A stretch of DNA of 38,491 nt, from positions 1-38,491 of the forward strand of contig NZ_JARIDQ010000072.1 in assembly GCF_029256985.1 (NCBI RefSeq), read 5' to 3'. The notes beneath the pieces are model-generated. The model had not been told where the DNA came from, searched no databases, and worked only from the letters and a program-made list of their open reading frames with translations. This DNA is from Otariodibacter sp. Lineage in GTDB: Bacteria; Pseudomonadota; Gammaproteobacteria; Enterobacterales; Pasteurellaceae. Positions within the stretch are counted from its first letter, which is position 1, and every line of letters starts with the position of its first letter. This document shows positions 16,554 through 25,016 of this stretch, piece after piece. Position numbers and translations under genes: made by a program.

Positions 16554-18410
16554 CTAATTATCAACTAGCATCTTTCTTATACATGAATCAATACCTTTTG
16601 CATCTAAACCTAAATCTGCATACATCTCAGCTTGAGTACCTTGAGGAATAAAGAAATCAGGAATACCAACCATCACAAGCGGTTTAATCTTCTCTATTTT
16701 TTGTAAAAATTCATTTACAGCACTTCCTGCACCACCTTGAATTACATTCTCTTCAACAGTAACCAAAATATCGTGTGTATCTACTAAATCACGAATTAAT
16801 GCTTCATCTAATGGCTTAACAAATCGCATATCAACAAGTGTATAATCCCTATCTTCCGCAACCTTTTGTGCCTCATTGAGTAAAGTACCAAAGTTAAGGA
16901 TAGCAACTTTTTTACCTTCTCTTAATATCTTAGCCTTACCAATTTCCATTACCATCATCGGTTCTAACTTAACCCCTTGAGCATTCCCTCTAGGGTAACG
17001 TACGGCAACAGGTGAGTTCATTGTATAAGCAGTATAAAGCATTTGGCGCATTTCATTTTCGTCACTTGGTGCCATGATAGTCATATTAGGAATACAACGC
17101 ATAAAGCTTAAATCAAATGCACCTTGGTGAGTTTGACCATCAGCGCCGACAATACCTGCTCGGTCAATAGCAAAAATTACAGGTAAATTTTGAATAGCTA
17201 CATCATGAATTAACTGGTCATAAGCTCTTTGTAAGAAAGTGGAGTAAATTGCAATAACAGGTTTATAGCCTGCAATCGCAAGTCCTGCTCCTAAAGTAAC
17301 CGCATGTTGTTCAGCTATGGCAACATCAAAATATTGATCAGGAAAACGTTTAGAAAACTCAACCATACCCGATCCTTCTCTCATTGCAGGAGTAATTCCT
17401 ATAAGTTTAGGATCTTTCTCTGCCATTTCACAAAGCCAATTACCAAAAATTGAAGAATAAGTTGGTACTGATTTATTTTTAGGTAATTTGCCTAATGCAG
17501 GATCGAATTTTGGTACACCATGAAAACCTATTGGATCTTCTTCTGCTGGGGTATATCCTTTTCCTTTTTTCGTTTTGATATGAAGAAATAATGGACCAGA
17601 CATATTTCTCATATTGGTTAATGTTGAAACAAGTTCATCAATATCATGCCCATCAATTGGACCGATATAATTAAATCCTAAACTTTCAAACATTGTACCA
17701 ACGGGAGAAACAAAACCTTTTACATGCTCTTCTGTTTTCTTAACAAATTCTTTAATAGGCGGTACACCAGATAACAGTTTTTTACCACTTTCTCTCAAGG
17801 TGCCGTATAACGAACCAGTAAACAGACGAGCTAAATGATAATTTAATGCACCAACATTTTCTGAAATAGACATCTCATTATCATTTAAAATAACTAACAT
17901 ATCTGGGTGAAGTGAGCCAGCATGATTAAGCGCTTCAAATGCCATACCTGCTGTAATTGCACCATCACCGATCACGCAAACCGTCTTACGGTTAGCATTT
18001 TCTCTTTCTGCTGCAATGGCAATACCTAAGCCTGCGCTAATTGATGTTGACGAATGACCAACACTCAATACATCATAAGAACTTTCTTCTCGCCAAGGAA
18101 AAGGATGTAAACCATTTTTCTGACGAATTGTACACATTTGGTCTCGACGACCAGTGAGAATTTTATGCGGATAAGCTTGATGACCTACATCCCAAATTAA
18201 TTGATCAAATGGAGTCTGATAGACATAATGTAATGCAACAGTCAGCTCTACAGTACCTAAGCCAGAGGCTAAGTGACCACTTGTTTGACTGACAGATTCT
18301 AATAAATACGCCCTTAATTCATCACAAAGTTGTTGTAATTTTTCTTTTGGTAATAAGCGTAAGTCATCAGGACTATTAATTTGACTTAATAAGGGATAGG
18401 TTTTTTGCAT
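16554..18410 (-). CDS. dxs: 1-deoxy-D-xylulose-5-phosphate synthase
   Basis: First enzyme of the MEP isoprenoid pathway: a thiamine-diphosphate enzyme condensing pyruvate and glyceraldehyde-3-phosphate to DXP. The 618-aa chain matches the family (620 aa in E. coli). The N-terminal TPP/Mg site is [18 protein letters not shown] with the distal LNDNEMSIS near residues 147-182. The transketolase-like middle domain has the catalytic Glu in [20 protein letters not shown] near 363-382 and [18 protein letters not shown] near 415. The C-terminal domain contains [20 protein letters not shown]. In E. coli dxs follows xseB-ispA; here it stands alone, 83 bp downstream of suhB. An imperfect uptake sequence lies in its 3' end (16675-16684). 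Confidence 0.97.
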   Translation of the reverse strand: MQKTYPLLSQINSPDDLRLLPKEKLQQLCDELRAYLLESVSQTSGHLASGLGTVELTVALHYVYQTPFDQLIWDVGHQAYPHKILTGRRDQMCTIRQKNGLHPFPWREESSYDVLSVGHSSTSISAGLGIAIAAERENANRKTVCVIGDGAITAGMAFEALNHAGSLHPDMLVILNDNEMSISENVGALNYHLARLFTGSLYGTLRESGKKLLSGVPPIKEFVKKTEEHVKGFVSPVGTMFESLGFNYIGPIDGHDIDELVSTLTNMRNMSGPLFLHIKTKKGKGYTPAEEDPIGFHGVPKFDPALGKLPKNKSVPTYSSIFGNWLCEMAEKDPKLIGITPAMREGSGMVEFSKRFPDQYFDVAIAEQHAVTLGAGLAIAGYKPVIAIYSTFLQRAYDQLIHDVAIQNLPVIFAIDRAGIVGADGQTHQGAFDLSFMRCIPNMTIMAPSDENEMRQMLYTAYTMNSPVAVRYPRGNAQGVKLEPMMVMEIGKAKILREGKKVAILNFGTLLNEAQKVAEDRDYTLVDMRFVKPLDEALIRDLVDTHDILVTVEENVIQGGAGSAVNEFLQKIEKIKPLVMVGIPDFFIPQGTQAEMYADLGLDAKGIDSCIRKMLVDN

Positions 18411-18493
18411 AATATCATCTTAATCGTAAGGTAAAGAATCTACCTAAATTATTGAAGAAGGCAGAAAATCTCTGCCTACATTTTCTACTGGAA

Positions 18494-19306
18494 TTATGAT
18501 TTTAGATCATCAGATAATACCGGTTTAATTGTATTTAAAATCTCTTTTACAACTCTTGCATTACCAGCCACTAAGTTACCTGATTTCAAATAATTTGTGC
18601 CACCAACAAAATTTGTCACCAATGCACCCGCTTCACGGGCAATAATATCGCCTGCTGCACAATCCCAAGGTTTTAAGCCGATTTCAAAATAACCATCAAC
18701 ACGTCCTGATGCTACATAAGCTAAATCTAATGCAGCAGAACCTGTACGACGGAAATCAGCAACACCGTTATTCATAAGACCTTCAATCATATTTAAATGA
18801 GCTGTTGTATGTTTTGCCACTTTAAATGGAAAACCTGTTGCTAATACAGCACCTTGTAAATCACGACGATCATTGTCTACTCTCAAACGGAATTCATTTA
18901 ATTTAGCACCCTCACCACGAACTGCGGTAAATAATTCATTACGAATAGGATCATAAACAACACCCACTTCCGTACGTCCATTAACACGAATAGCGATTGA
19001 TACAGAAAAATGCGGAAAACGTTTGATAAAGTTAGTCGTACCATCTAAAGGATCAATAACCCACTGCACATCGCTATTATCCGCAGACAAAAGCCCCGAC
19101 TCTTCACCTACAATGGTGTGGTCAGGGTACGATTTTCTAATAACTTCAATAATTGCTTCTTCTGCCGCTTTATCAATAGCAGTGACATAATCATTAGTAC
19201 CTTTTTGAGTAATATCGAGATCTGAAGTTGATTGCTCATAACCTTTGGCAATAATATTGCCCGCTTTTCGTGCTGCACGAATAGCGATATTTAACATTGG
19301 ATTCAT
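18494..19306 (-). CDS. suhB: Inositol-1-monophosphatase SuhB
   Basis: Mg-dependent inositol monophosphatase-family protein; in E. coli SuhB also joins rRNA antitermination complexes with the Nus factors. The frame can be opened 21 codons further upstream, but family members begin MNPMLNIAIRAARKAGN. The ATG at 19306 has a GGTGGA Shine-Dalgarno, so it is chosen, giving 270 aa. Signature motifs are GEESG near residue 67, WVIDPLDGTTNFIKRFPHF near 82-100 (metal and substrate site) and the C-terminal WDCAAGDIIAREAGA. It is divergent from yfiF across about 160 bp. Confidence 0.94.
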   Translation of the reverse strand: MNPMLNIAIRAARKAGNIIAKGYEQSTSDLDITQKGTNDYVTAIDKAAEEAIIEVIRKSYPDHTIVGEESGLLSADNSDVQWVIDPLDGTTNFIKRFPHFSVSIAIRVNGRTEVGVVYDPIRNELFTAVRGEGAKLNEFRLRVDNDRRDLQGAVLATGFPFKVAKHTTAHLNMIEGLMNNGVADFRRTGSAALDLAYVASGRVDGYFEIGLKPWDCAAGDIIAREAGALVTNFVGGTNYLKSGNLVAGNARVVKEILNTIKPVLSDDLKS

Positions 19307-19398
19307 AATTCCACCAGATTTTAAAGAACGTAAAGTAAGAAGATATGAATTATAGAGAAAGTTGGACAATAAAGGAATAGCCTAAGTAAAAAAGCCTA

Positions 19399-19426
19399 TT
19401 AAGCAATTATTTATATCTGTTATACT
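19399..19426 (+). promoter_or_regulatory. Candidate promoter of yfiF
   Basis: Extended -10 TG-T-TATACT (19418-19426) with a weak -35 TTAAGC (19399-19404) 16 bp upstream, about 43 bp before the yfiF ATG. Confidence 0.45.
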
Positions 19427-19468
19427 GCCTCCTAATAATTCCACTATTCTTAATTAATTCAGTAAACT

Positions 19469-20488
19469 ATGAATACAAAATTCACACAAAAAGCTCCTCG
19501 ATTCAAAACTGCAGAAGAGCGTAAAACCCCTAAATTTAAATCAGAACGTGATAAAAATGGGGCTTCTTATTCAAGAAATTCTCATAGGGAGAAGAGATCA
19601 AATAATTACCATCAGAAAACTCACCACGATATTTATCCACAAGAAGCGAAAAAAATAGGTAAAGAAGGCACGGTTAAAATTAGTGTAAAAGGCCGAACAA
19701 ACAGTAATGAAAAGAAAACGGGTCCACTTTCACCTAGAGCACCAGAAAAAATTCGTAATAACCGTGCCACAGAGATGAAAATATATGGTGAAAATGCTTG
19801 CCATACTCTATTTCAACAACGTCCTGAAGCGATAGTTAGACTATGGGCAACAGTTGAAGGAGCAAAAAAAGCAGGCGATTTGCTGAGTTATTTAGCGGAG
19901 AATAAAAAAGCCTACCATGTTGTTGATAGCGAAGAAATGGAACGTGTTACTGGTACTGAACATCATGGTGGAATTTGCTTATTAGTAAAAAAAGCAACAC
20001 CATTTTCATTGGAAGGCTACTTACAAATTGCTCGTCAAAGAGATTGTTTAGTGCTTTTAGATGGAGTAAATAACGCCCAAAATGTTGGAGGAGTGATCCG
20101 TACTTGTGCATTTTATGGTGTAAAAGGCATTATTGTAGAGCAGAATGATTTACTCAATTCAAGTAGTGCAGCTCGTGTGGCTGAAGGCGGATTAGAGTTT
20201 GTTCATGCTCTAGAAACTAAACATAAACAAATTGCATTGACTCAGCTACGCAATGCAGGATATCAAATTGTCCATTTAACTCGTCAAAAACAAACACCTT
20301 CATTAGCAAAAACAAATTTATCTGAGAAAATTGTTTTTGTGTTAAGTGAAGTTGTACCGAGTGAAATTGAATATCCTGAAGATACAAATGTGCAACTCTC
20401 TTTTTTAAATCCACTTAATAGCGGATTAAACATTGCAGTGAATAGCGGTATATTACTTGCTCATTGGTACCAAAATCATTTAGTTTAA
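19469..20488 (+). CDS. yfiF: TrmH/SpoU-family RNA methyltransferase YfiF
   Basis: Putative S-adenosylmethionine-dependent 2'-O-ribose RNA methyltransferase of the SPOUT superfamily. The N-terminal 95 residues are a basic, low-complexity, probably disordered RNA-binding tail. A SpoU substrate-binding domain follows (MKIYGENACHTLFQQRPEAI near 104-123, GTEHHGGICLLVKKA near 164-178). The knotted methyltransferase domain has VLLDGVNNAQNVGGVIRTCAFYGVKGI near 193-219 and ends NPLNSGLNIAVNSGILLAHW, the SAM-binding knot. Length and layout match E. coli YfiF (345 aa), whose RNA target is unknown. The probable native terminator just downstream is split by the mobile island. Confidence 0.92.
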   Translation: MNTKFTQKAPRFKTAEERKTPKFKSERDKNGASYSRNSHREKRSNNYHQKTHHDIYPQEAKKIGKEGTVKISVKGRTNSNEKKTGPLSPRAPEKIRNNRATEMKIYGENACHTLFQQRPEAIVRLWATVEGAKKAGDLLSYLAENKKAYHVVDSEEMERVTGTEHHGGICLLVKKATPFSLEGYLQIARQRDCLVLLDGVNNAQNVGGVIRTCAFYGVKGIIVEQNDLLNSSSAARVAEGGLEFVHALETKHKQIALTQLRNAGYQIVHLTRQKQTPSLAKTNLSEKIVFVLSEVVPSEIEYPEDTNVQLSFLNPLNSGLNIAVNSGILLAHWYQNHLV

Positions 20489-20528
20489 AGAAAAACTGAA
20501 TATAACAACTAATAAAAGCCCCTAATAA

Positions 20529-20555
20529 ACAAGCGGTCAGATCTGCAAAATATTT
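20529..20555 (+). repeat. Left half of a split inverted uptake-sequence pair
   Basis: ACAAGCGGTC (20529-20538), followed by the AT-rich extension of a full uptake sequence running into AAATATTT (20548-20555). Its inverted partner lies at 29461-29487 on the far side of the mobile island. Rejoining them recreates an almost perfect hairpin of the kind Pasteurellaceae use as terminators, placed just after yfiF. Confidence 0.85.
20548..20555. repeat. Target-site duplication, left copy
   Basis: AAATATTT flanks the left terminal inverted repeat and recurs directly outside the right one at 29461-29468. Eight bases is the duplication length known for the IS1595 family. The octamer is itself palindromic. 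Confidence 0.75.
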
Positions 20556-20580
20556 CGGTATTATGTAGCAGTTGCACAAA
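20556..20580 (+). repeat. Left terminal inverted repeat of the island
   Basis: 25 bases identical, in inverse orientation, to 29436-29460. The inner bases ATGTAGCAG (20563-20571) also pair with CTGCTACAT at 20598-20606. Confidence 0.85.
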
Positions 20581-20613
20581 GATTTATCTCAATGTTTCTG
20601 CTACATTTTTTCT
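20563..20613 (+). terminator. Terminator-like hairpin at the left end of the island
   Basis: ATGTAGCAG (20563-20571) and CTGCTACAT (20598-20606) form a 9-bp stem, with the second arm running straight into TTTTTTCTT on the plus strand. It would stop transcription entering from yfiF. The first arm is part of the terminal inverted repeat. Confidence 0.5.
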
Positions 20614-20643
20614 TACTTCGTTGTCATTTAAGGGTAAGAAAAA

Positions 20644-21057
20644 ATGAATACATTAGAAAAACTATTGATTGAAGAAATTTCACTTGCAGAACGAGAAAGA
20701 GATCAATGTGAAGCAAAGATAAAGGGATTGAATCAGAAAATTTTGGACTATCGGACAGCTTTGAACCACGCAAGGGATTCAGATTTTTCATTAAACAAGA
20801 AAGCTAGAAATATCCGTTTTCAGTCATCACCACGTCAATTAGTGGCTCATATTCTTAAAAAGCAACCAGAAAAATGGTTTCATACGAATGAAATTACTCT
20901 ACAAGCACTGAAATTAGATAATCAATCTACTGATAACGGTGTGCAACGTTTACATTTACAAACTATTCACAGCACGCTAAATCATCTTGTGAAACATTCG
21001 CTAGTTGAGAAAAAGCTAGAAGGAAAAATATGTTATTGGCGTTTACAGGCAAGATAG
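20644..21057 (+). CDS. Accessory coiled-coil/winged-helix-like protein A of the island
   Basis: 137-aa protein not recognised by name. Residues 1-45 are a charged coiled coil (EEISLAERERDQCEAKIKGLNQKI). Residues 62-137 look like a winged helix: RQLVAHILKKQPEKWFHTNEI, then TIHSTLNHLVKHSLVEKKL and a final beta strand CYWRLQAR. It resembles the convergent neighbour B (shared RQ..., KP/QP..., FT.NE, and LN.LVK...VE.L landmarks). The ATG has an AAGGGTAAG ribosome-binding site. Its TAG abuts the stop of gene B with no gap. It lies directly inside the left terminal repeat. A DNA-binding helper or regulator of transposition is a guess. Confidence 0.65.
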   Translation: MNTLEKLLIEEISLAERERDQCEAKIKGLNQKILDYRTALNHARDSDFSLNKKARNIRFQSSPRQLVAHILKKQPEKWFHTNEITLQALKLDNQSTDNGVQRLHLQTIHSTLNHLVKHSLVEKKLEGKICYWRLQAR

Positions 21058-21492
21058 CTACACTTTCAATTTCCACCGTATATCAATCACACTGTTTTCC
21101 AATCGTTCTACTACGCCTTTATTGAGCCAATACTTCAAAGCTCCACGCATAGAAACTGTATGTTGCGGTTGAATGATTGGCTCTTGTCCATCTCTAATAA
21201 GAATCAACTTAATCAATTCATTGACAGTAAAGTAATGATTTGGCTTTGCCTTCATTTCAAGTAGAATCATTTGACGTAATTTGCCTTTGAAATGGCGTTT
21301 ATGACTTTGATAGGTATAAAGCTCCGTATCATATTCATCGGTTAATGCTTCTTCTTGCATAACTTCAATAGCAGCTTTTAGTTTTTCTATATTACTTTCT
21401 ACTAGGGAAAGGTGTTCTAAGACCTGCTTTCGTTCACGTTGCAAGCGGTCAATTTTTGCCTGAATTTGACTTAAATAGATTTTCTTTGCCAT
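21058..21492 (-). CDS. Accessory coiled-coil/winged-helix-like protein B, coupled to the transposase
   Basis: 144-aa protein, unnamed. Residues 1-47 are a coiled coil (QAKIDRLQRERKQVLEHLSLV). Residues 68-144 form a probable winged-helix domain (LRQMILLEMKAKPNHYFTVNELIKLILI, SMRGALKYWLNKGVVERL, IDIRWKL). Its ATG overlaps the transposase stop in a TAATG junction, so it is translated together with the transposase. An uptake sequence differing by one base from the core (GCAAGCGGTC, 21441-21450, with AATTTTTGC extension) lies within it. Coupling suggests a role in transposition, but this is inference. Confidence 0.7.
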   Translation of the reverse strand: MAKKIYLSQIQAKIDRLQRERKQVLEHLSLVESNIEKLKAAIEVMQEEALTDEYDTELYTYQSHKRHFKGKLRQMILLEMKAKPNHYFTVNELIKLILIRDGQEPIIQPQHTVSMRGALKYWLNKGVVERLENSVIDIRWKLKV

Positions 21493-22526
21493 TACATTAT
21501 TAATCGTTCTACTTGTCTATGATTACCTTGCCAATATCCTTTCCAGTGATTATCTGATGAGGTGATGAGACATTTACTGGTAACATCATTGAAAATGGTT
21601 AAATTATCCTGTTTGCGAGTATCTTCACGGTACGCTACTTCGTTGGCATAGTTATCGAGATAAATGTTACTCATTTTATGGACTTGTCCGTAATACATAC
21701 GTTTAAACCGTGCAAAATAACTTTCGGCAAGGTTGTTCGTAATCCTTGCATCACTACAATATTCACGTTGGTGATTAACTCGTTGTAAATCGTAATTTAC
21801 TATCAATTCGTCATAAGCCGAATTTTCGTCCGTATGAATACGACTGTTTGGCTCAATATATGTATGAGCTAATTTCTTCACGGTTTCAGTATTTTCAGAA
21901 ATAATTGGAAAAGTGATGGTTTTCTTAGCCCCCACGAGATTTGGATTATTTAAGGTATCTAGTTCAGAATAACGCTCACGCATAACCAAGACTGCACGTT
22001 TGTTTGGATTAGCATTGGCTTTTAGTCGTCTATCCACACGCTCACTTTTCTTATTCTTTGGACGTGTGGATGAATGCACATAAGTACCGTCAATATGTAC
22101 TTCGCCTGACAATGGGAAAAGTTTACGTTGCTCGATTAGGCTCTCACGAATCTTATGAGCCAACGTAAAAGCAGTTTTATACTGTACATTCAAATCACGA
22201 GAGAGTTGGCAAGCAGAAATGCCTTTTACCGCATTCACAAATAAAGCAATAGCGAATAAATAGGTTTGAATCGGTAGCTTATGGTTCGCAAAAATCGTAC
22301 CTGACGTAATACTAAAGGTATGCTTACAATATTTACACCGCCACTGCTTACGAGTAGAGATAAAATAGGCTTGATGTTGTACACTGCATTTAGGGCAAAC
22401 TTGTTCATTTTCACTTCTCCAGCGTAATTTATGCAATAAAGAAAATGCAGCTGCATCAGATAGACGAGCTATTTTTATAGGCGACAGTGTTCGAGCTTTA
22501 CTGGTTAAGAGAAAGTGAGATGCCAT
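21492..22526 (-). CDS. IS1595-family (ISXO2-like) transposase, left copy
   Basis: DDE-type transposase of 344 aa. An N-terminal zinc ribbon (CPKC near residue 44 and CKYC near 69) is followed by SGTIFANHKLPIQTYLFAI and KGISACQLSRDLNVQYKTAF, typical ISXO2-like landmarks. The catalytic domain has the first Asp in EVHIDGTYVHSST, the second in HTDENSAYDEL, and the acidic residue in NNLAESYFARFKR. It appears intact. It is only moderately similar to the right-hand transposase. Its start lies inward and its C-terminus toward the left end. No convincing inner inverted repeat was found next to its start, so it may belong to the whole 8.9-kb unit rather than to a separable IS. Confidence 0.88.
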   Translation of the reverse strand: MASHFLLTSKARTLSPIKIARLSDAAAFSLLHKLRWRSENEQVCPKCSVQHQAYFISTRKQWRCKYCKHTFSITSGTIFANHKLPIQTYLFAIALFVNAVKGISACQLSRDLNVQYKTAFTLAHKIRESLIEQRKLFPLSGEVHIDGTYVHSSTRPKNKKSERVDRRLKANANPNKRAVLVMRERYSELDTLNNPNLVGAKKTITFPIISENTETVKKLAHTYIEPNSRIHTDENSAYDELIVNYDLQRVNHQREYCSDARITNNLAESYFARFKRMYYGQVHKMSNIYLDNYANEVAYREDTRKQDNLTIFNDVTSKCLITSSDNHWKGYWQGNHRQVERLIM

Positions 22527-22540
22527 ATTGCAGTTATACC

Positions 22541-22590
22541 TTGATTAAATTAAAATATGAAATATAATGCATATAAATTATGCATATAAT
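22541..22590 (+). promoter_or_regulatory. Candidate promoter/operator of the cargo operon
   Basis: -35 TTGATT (22541-22546) and -10 TATAAT (22563-22568) with 16-bp spacing. The region also contains an AAAATAT half-site (22552-22558) and a direct repeat ATGCATATAA (22567-22576 and 22580-22589) overlapping the -10. The layout suits autoregulation by the XRE-type protein encoded next. Confidence 0.5.
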
Positions 22591-22629
22591 ATCATAAACG
22601 TTCACTTTAAACAAGGAAAATATGAAATA

Positions 22630-22965
22630 ATGTGCATATCAGAAAGATTAAAAAAAATTTTAGAAGTAAAAGGCATAAGCGTAAAAGAGTTTTCAGAACT
22701 TACAGGAATATCTTATCGTTCTGCAATGAACTATCTTAATGAAGGACGTGATCCAAATGTAGATGGATTGGTGAAAATTCATGAAGCATTAGGAATTAGT
22801 ATAACTTGGTTATTAACAGGTAAAGGGGCAATGTTTCAATTGGTAGAGAAAGAAAGTGATATGTCCAACCAAGAGGAAAAATTGATCGCTGATTACCGTT
22901 TAATGCCTGAAAATCTTAAAGAAGCCTTTGCAATTTCTTTCAAAGAAATTTCTACAAAACAATAA
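22630..22965 (+). CDS. XRE/CI-type helix-turn-helix regulator
   Basis: 111-aa DNA-binding protein. The frame opens at 22567, but the ATG at 22630 starts the natural domain MCISERLKKILEVKG; an AAGGA lies 12 bp before it, with a 2-codon ATG-AAA-TAA mini-ORF in between. The helix-turn-helix is SVKEFSELTGISYRSAMNYL (residues 17-36), followed by GLVKIHEALGISITWLLTG as in phage CI-like repressors. It is the first gene of the cargo operon, 60 bp before the methyltransferase. It most likely controls the methylase/nuclease genes, as controller proteins do in restriction-modification systems. Confidence 0.82.
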   Translation: MCISERLKKILEVKGISVKEFSELTGISYRSAMNYLNEGRDPNVDGLVKIHEALGISITWLLTGKGAMFQLVEKESDMSNQEEKLIADYRLMPENLKEAFAISFKEISTKQ

Positions 22966-22988
22966 AATTACTTGCCCCTGTAAATAAC

Positions 22989-23007
22989 AAAATATGGTCT
23001 ATATTTT
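22989..23007. promoter_or_regulatory. Dyad operator candidate before the methyltransferase
   Basis: AAAATAT (22989-22995), five bases, then ATATTTT (23001-23007), a perfect 7-bp dyad 19 bp before the methylase ATG. The AAAATAT half-site also occurs in the regulator's own promoter (22552-22558). Confidence 0.5.
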
Positions 23008-23025
23008 CACTAAAAAGGTTAAAAA

Positions 23026-24126
23026 ATGTCCACCAATAAAAACTTCAATCTCTCTAATGCAAAAAAAGCTAAAAATGATGAATTTTATACTCAATATGTT
23101 GATATTGAAAAAGAAATGCAAGCATATTTAGATTATGATGAAAATATCTTTCGTAATAAGACCATTTTATTGCCTTGTGATGATCCTGAATGGAGTCATT
23201 ATACTAAATATTTTGTACAAAATTTCTCTCGTTTAGGTCTAAAAAAGCTAATAAGCACAAGTTATGCTTATACTAGTAAGCAAATAAACTCTAGTTATAG
23301 ACCTTCATTACTTGAAATAAATAGTTCTAATTTTAATGAGCAAAAATCAAAAACAAAAGGAAAAATTTTCACTTTAGTTAAAGAAACTAATAGTAAAAAA
23401 ATAATAAATTTTGAAGATTTAAAATGGCATTATATGGATGGCGATGGTGATTTTAGAAGTGATGAAGTAAAATCCTTAAGAGATGAAGCTGATATTATTA
23501 TCACTAACCCACCATTTTCATTATTTAGAGAATTTATTTCATGGATTATAAGTGCTAATAAAAAATTTTCTATTATAGGTAATATGAATGCTGTTACATA
23601 CAAAGAAGTATTCCCATTGATAGCTAAAAATAAAATATGGCTTGGTGCAACAATTAATAGTGGAGATAGAGAATTTCAGGTACCTAATTCTTATCCACTT
23701 AAAGCGGCAGGATTTAGAATTGATAATGAAGGTAATAAATATATCAGAGTAAAGGGAGTTAGATGGTTTACTAATTTAGAGCATGGAAGAAGGCATCAAC
23801 CATTACAATTAATGACTCTTTCTGATAACATAAGATTTAACAAACAAATTGCTAATAAAAATGCTTATGAACAATATGATAATTACAAAGCAATAGAAAT
23901 ACCCAAAACTAATGCAATCCCATCAGATTATCAAGGAATAATGGGAGTGCCGATTAGTTTTTTAGATAAGTATAATCCTGACCAATTTGAAATACTTGGA
24001 ATGGATTTTTACATTAAAGAGGGGATTCTTAGCAATTTAGCCATAAAATCTTGGCAAGGGAAATATGATCGTGCTTATATAAATGGAAAACGTTCTTACT
24101 CACGAATCTTAATCAAACATAAATAA
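23026..24126 (+). CDS. EcoRI-family adenine-specific DNA methyltransferase
   Basis: 366-aa N6-adenine methyltransferase of the EcoRI methylase family (PF13651 type). The N-terminus has the family hallmark NAKKAKNDEFYTQYVDIEKEM (residues 11-31) and TILLPCDDPEWSHYTKYF (46-63), the likely cofactor region. Catalytic motif IV is NPPF at 161-164 in ADIIITNPPFSLFREF. GDREFQVP and VRWFTNLEHGRRH follow, as in M.EcoRI relatives. It is longer than M.EcoRI itself. It starts with an AAGG ribosome-binding site and is followed after 9 bp by the next cargo gene. The target sequence cannot be predicted; GAATTC cannot be assumed. The very AT-rich codon use differs from flanking genes, suggesting acquisition. 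Confidence 0.88.
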   Translation: MSTNKNFNLSNAKKAKNDEFYTQYVDIEKEMQAYLDYDENIFRNKTILLPCDDPEWSHYTKYFVQNFSRLGLKKLISTSYAYTSKQINSSYRPSLLEINSSNFNEQKSKTKGKIFTLVKETNSKKIINFEDLKWHYMDGDGDFRSDEVKSLRDEADIIITNPPFSLFREFISWIISANKKFSIIGNMNAVTYKEVFPLIAKNKIWLGATINSGDREFQVPNSYPLKAAGFRIDNEGNKYIRVKGVRWFTNLEHGRRHQPLQLMTLSDNIRFNKQIANKNAYEQYDNYKAIEIPKTNAIPSDYQGIMGVPISFLDKYNPDQFEILGMDFYIKEGILSNLAIKSWQGKYDRAYINGKRSYSRILIKHK

Positions 24127-24135
24127 AAGGTAAAA

Positions 24136-25014
24136 ATGGAAATAATTTATATAAATTGCACCAATGAAGAATTACTTAAAGATTCTAATGACGAGATAAT
24201 AACTCATAAATTTTCTAATCTACCATTTCGTCTTCAAAGAATAGTTCTTAAAAACAACAACAAATATTCCGTAAATATAATTAATAAAGTAAAAGAACGC
24301 ATTAAAAATATGAAGTTTAACGTTGCTGATTCATCAGGGAAAGAAAGATGTCTCAAAGATGTTCACTTAAAATCTTTTTGTGGAATGATTGCAGAGCAAT
24401 TATGTTATGAAATTCTTAATTTCTATAATCAAAATGATAATGTTGATATAACATTAGATGATTCAAATAGTTCAATTAATCAAATAGACTTGAGAGTACT
24501 AAAAAAATGGAAGGATAATAAATCTATTGAACAAAGTGTTGAAAGAACAATTGAAGTTAGATCTTCATTTCCATTCTGTTCTATAGAAAAAGCTATTGCG
24601 AAAAATTTTGATATCTTAGGATATTATACTAATAATATAAAAAAAATAGAAATAGAAAAAGATTTTTATTTACGTTTTTTATTTAAACTTGATTATAATA
24701 AATCAGATTTTATTATAAATAAAAATGGTTCTATTGATTATAGTGCAACAACAGTTAATATTTTATCAAAACACTACTTTGATGAAAAATTTGATTTAAA
24801 AAAAGAATTATATATTTACTTTATTGGTGGTGTAACAAAACATATGATGTTAGATGATAGTATTGCATATGATGGCTCTATGAACTCTATTAATTTTAAT
24901 CAAAATAATTCTGGTAAATATAGAAAAGTTAAAGCTAGAAATGCTTTAGATTGCATTTCTATTATTCAGCTAATACTAAATGTGATTACCAATGAAGCTG
25001 AAGAAGGAAAATAA
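24136..25014 (+). CDS. Unrecognised cargo protein, possible PD-(D/E)XK-like restriction nuclease
   Basis: 292-aa protein that I do not recognise. Its position between an adenine methylase (9 bp upstream) and a DUF262-HNH gene (2 bp downstream) suggests a restriction subunit. A possible nuclease core is visible: a helix with Glu87 ([12 protein letters not shown]), then Asp118 in NQIDLRV, then Glu140 with Arg142 in RTIEVRSSF. That is the E...D...E-x-K layout with Arg in place of Lys. Lysine substitutions at this position occur in some type II enzymes, so this does not exclude activity. No signal peptide, membrane segment or HNH motif is seen. The function is inferred mainly from context. Confidence 0.6.
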   Translation: MEIIYINCTNEELLKDSNDEIITHKFSNLPFRLQRIVLKNNNKYSVNIINKVKERIKNMKFNVADSSGKERCLKDVHLKSFCGMIAEQLCYEILNFYNQNDNVDITLDDSNSSINQIDLRVLKKWKDNKSIEQSVERTIEVRSSFPFCSIEKAIAKNFDILGYYTNNIKKIEIEKDFYLRFLFKLDYNKSDFIINKNGSIDYSATTVNILSKHYFDEKFDLKKELYIYFIGGVTKHMMLDDSIAYDGSMNSINFNQNNSGKYRKVKARNALDCISIIQLILNVITNEAEEGK

Positions 25015-25016
25015 AA

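Noticed and set aside
18459..18477. Short hairpin AGGCAGA/TCTGCCT between suhB and dxs as terminator
   Set aside because: Only 7 bp and no T-run on the minus strand; suhB and dxs may well be co-transcribed.
18494..19369. Longer SuhB starting at 19369
   Set aside because: The 21 extra N-terminal residues are not family-like; the ATG at 19306 has a ribosome-binding site and the normal N-terminus.
22567..22629. N-terminal extension of the XRE regulator
   Set aside because: It translates the promoter and direct repeats (ATGCATATAA); the conserved domain begins at 22630.
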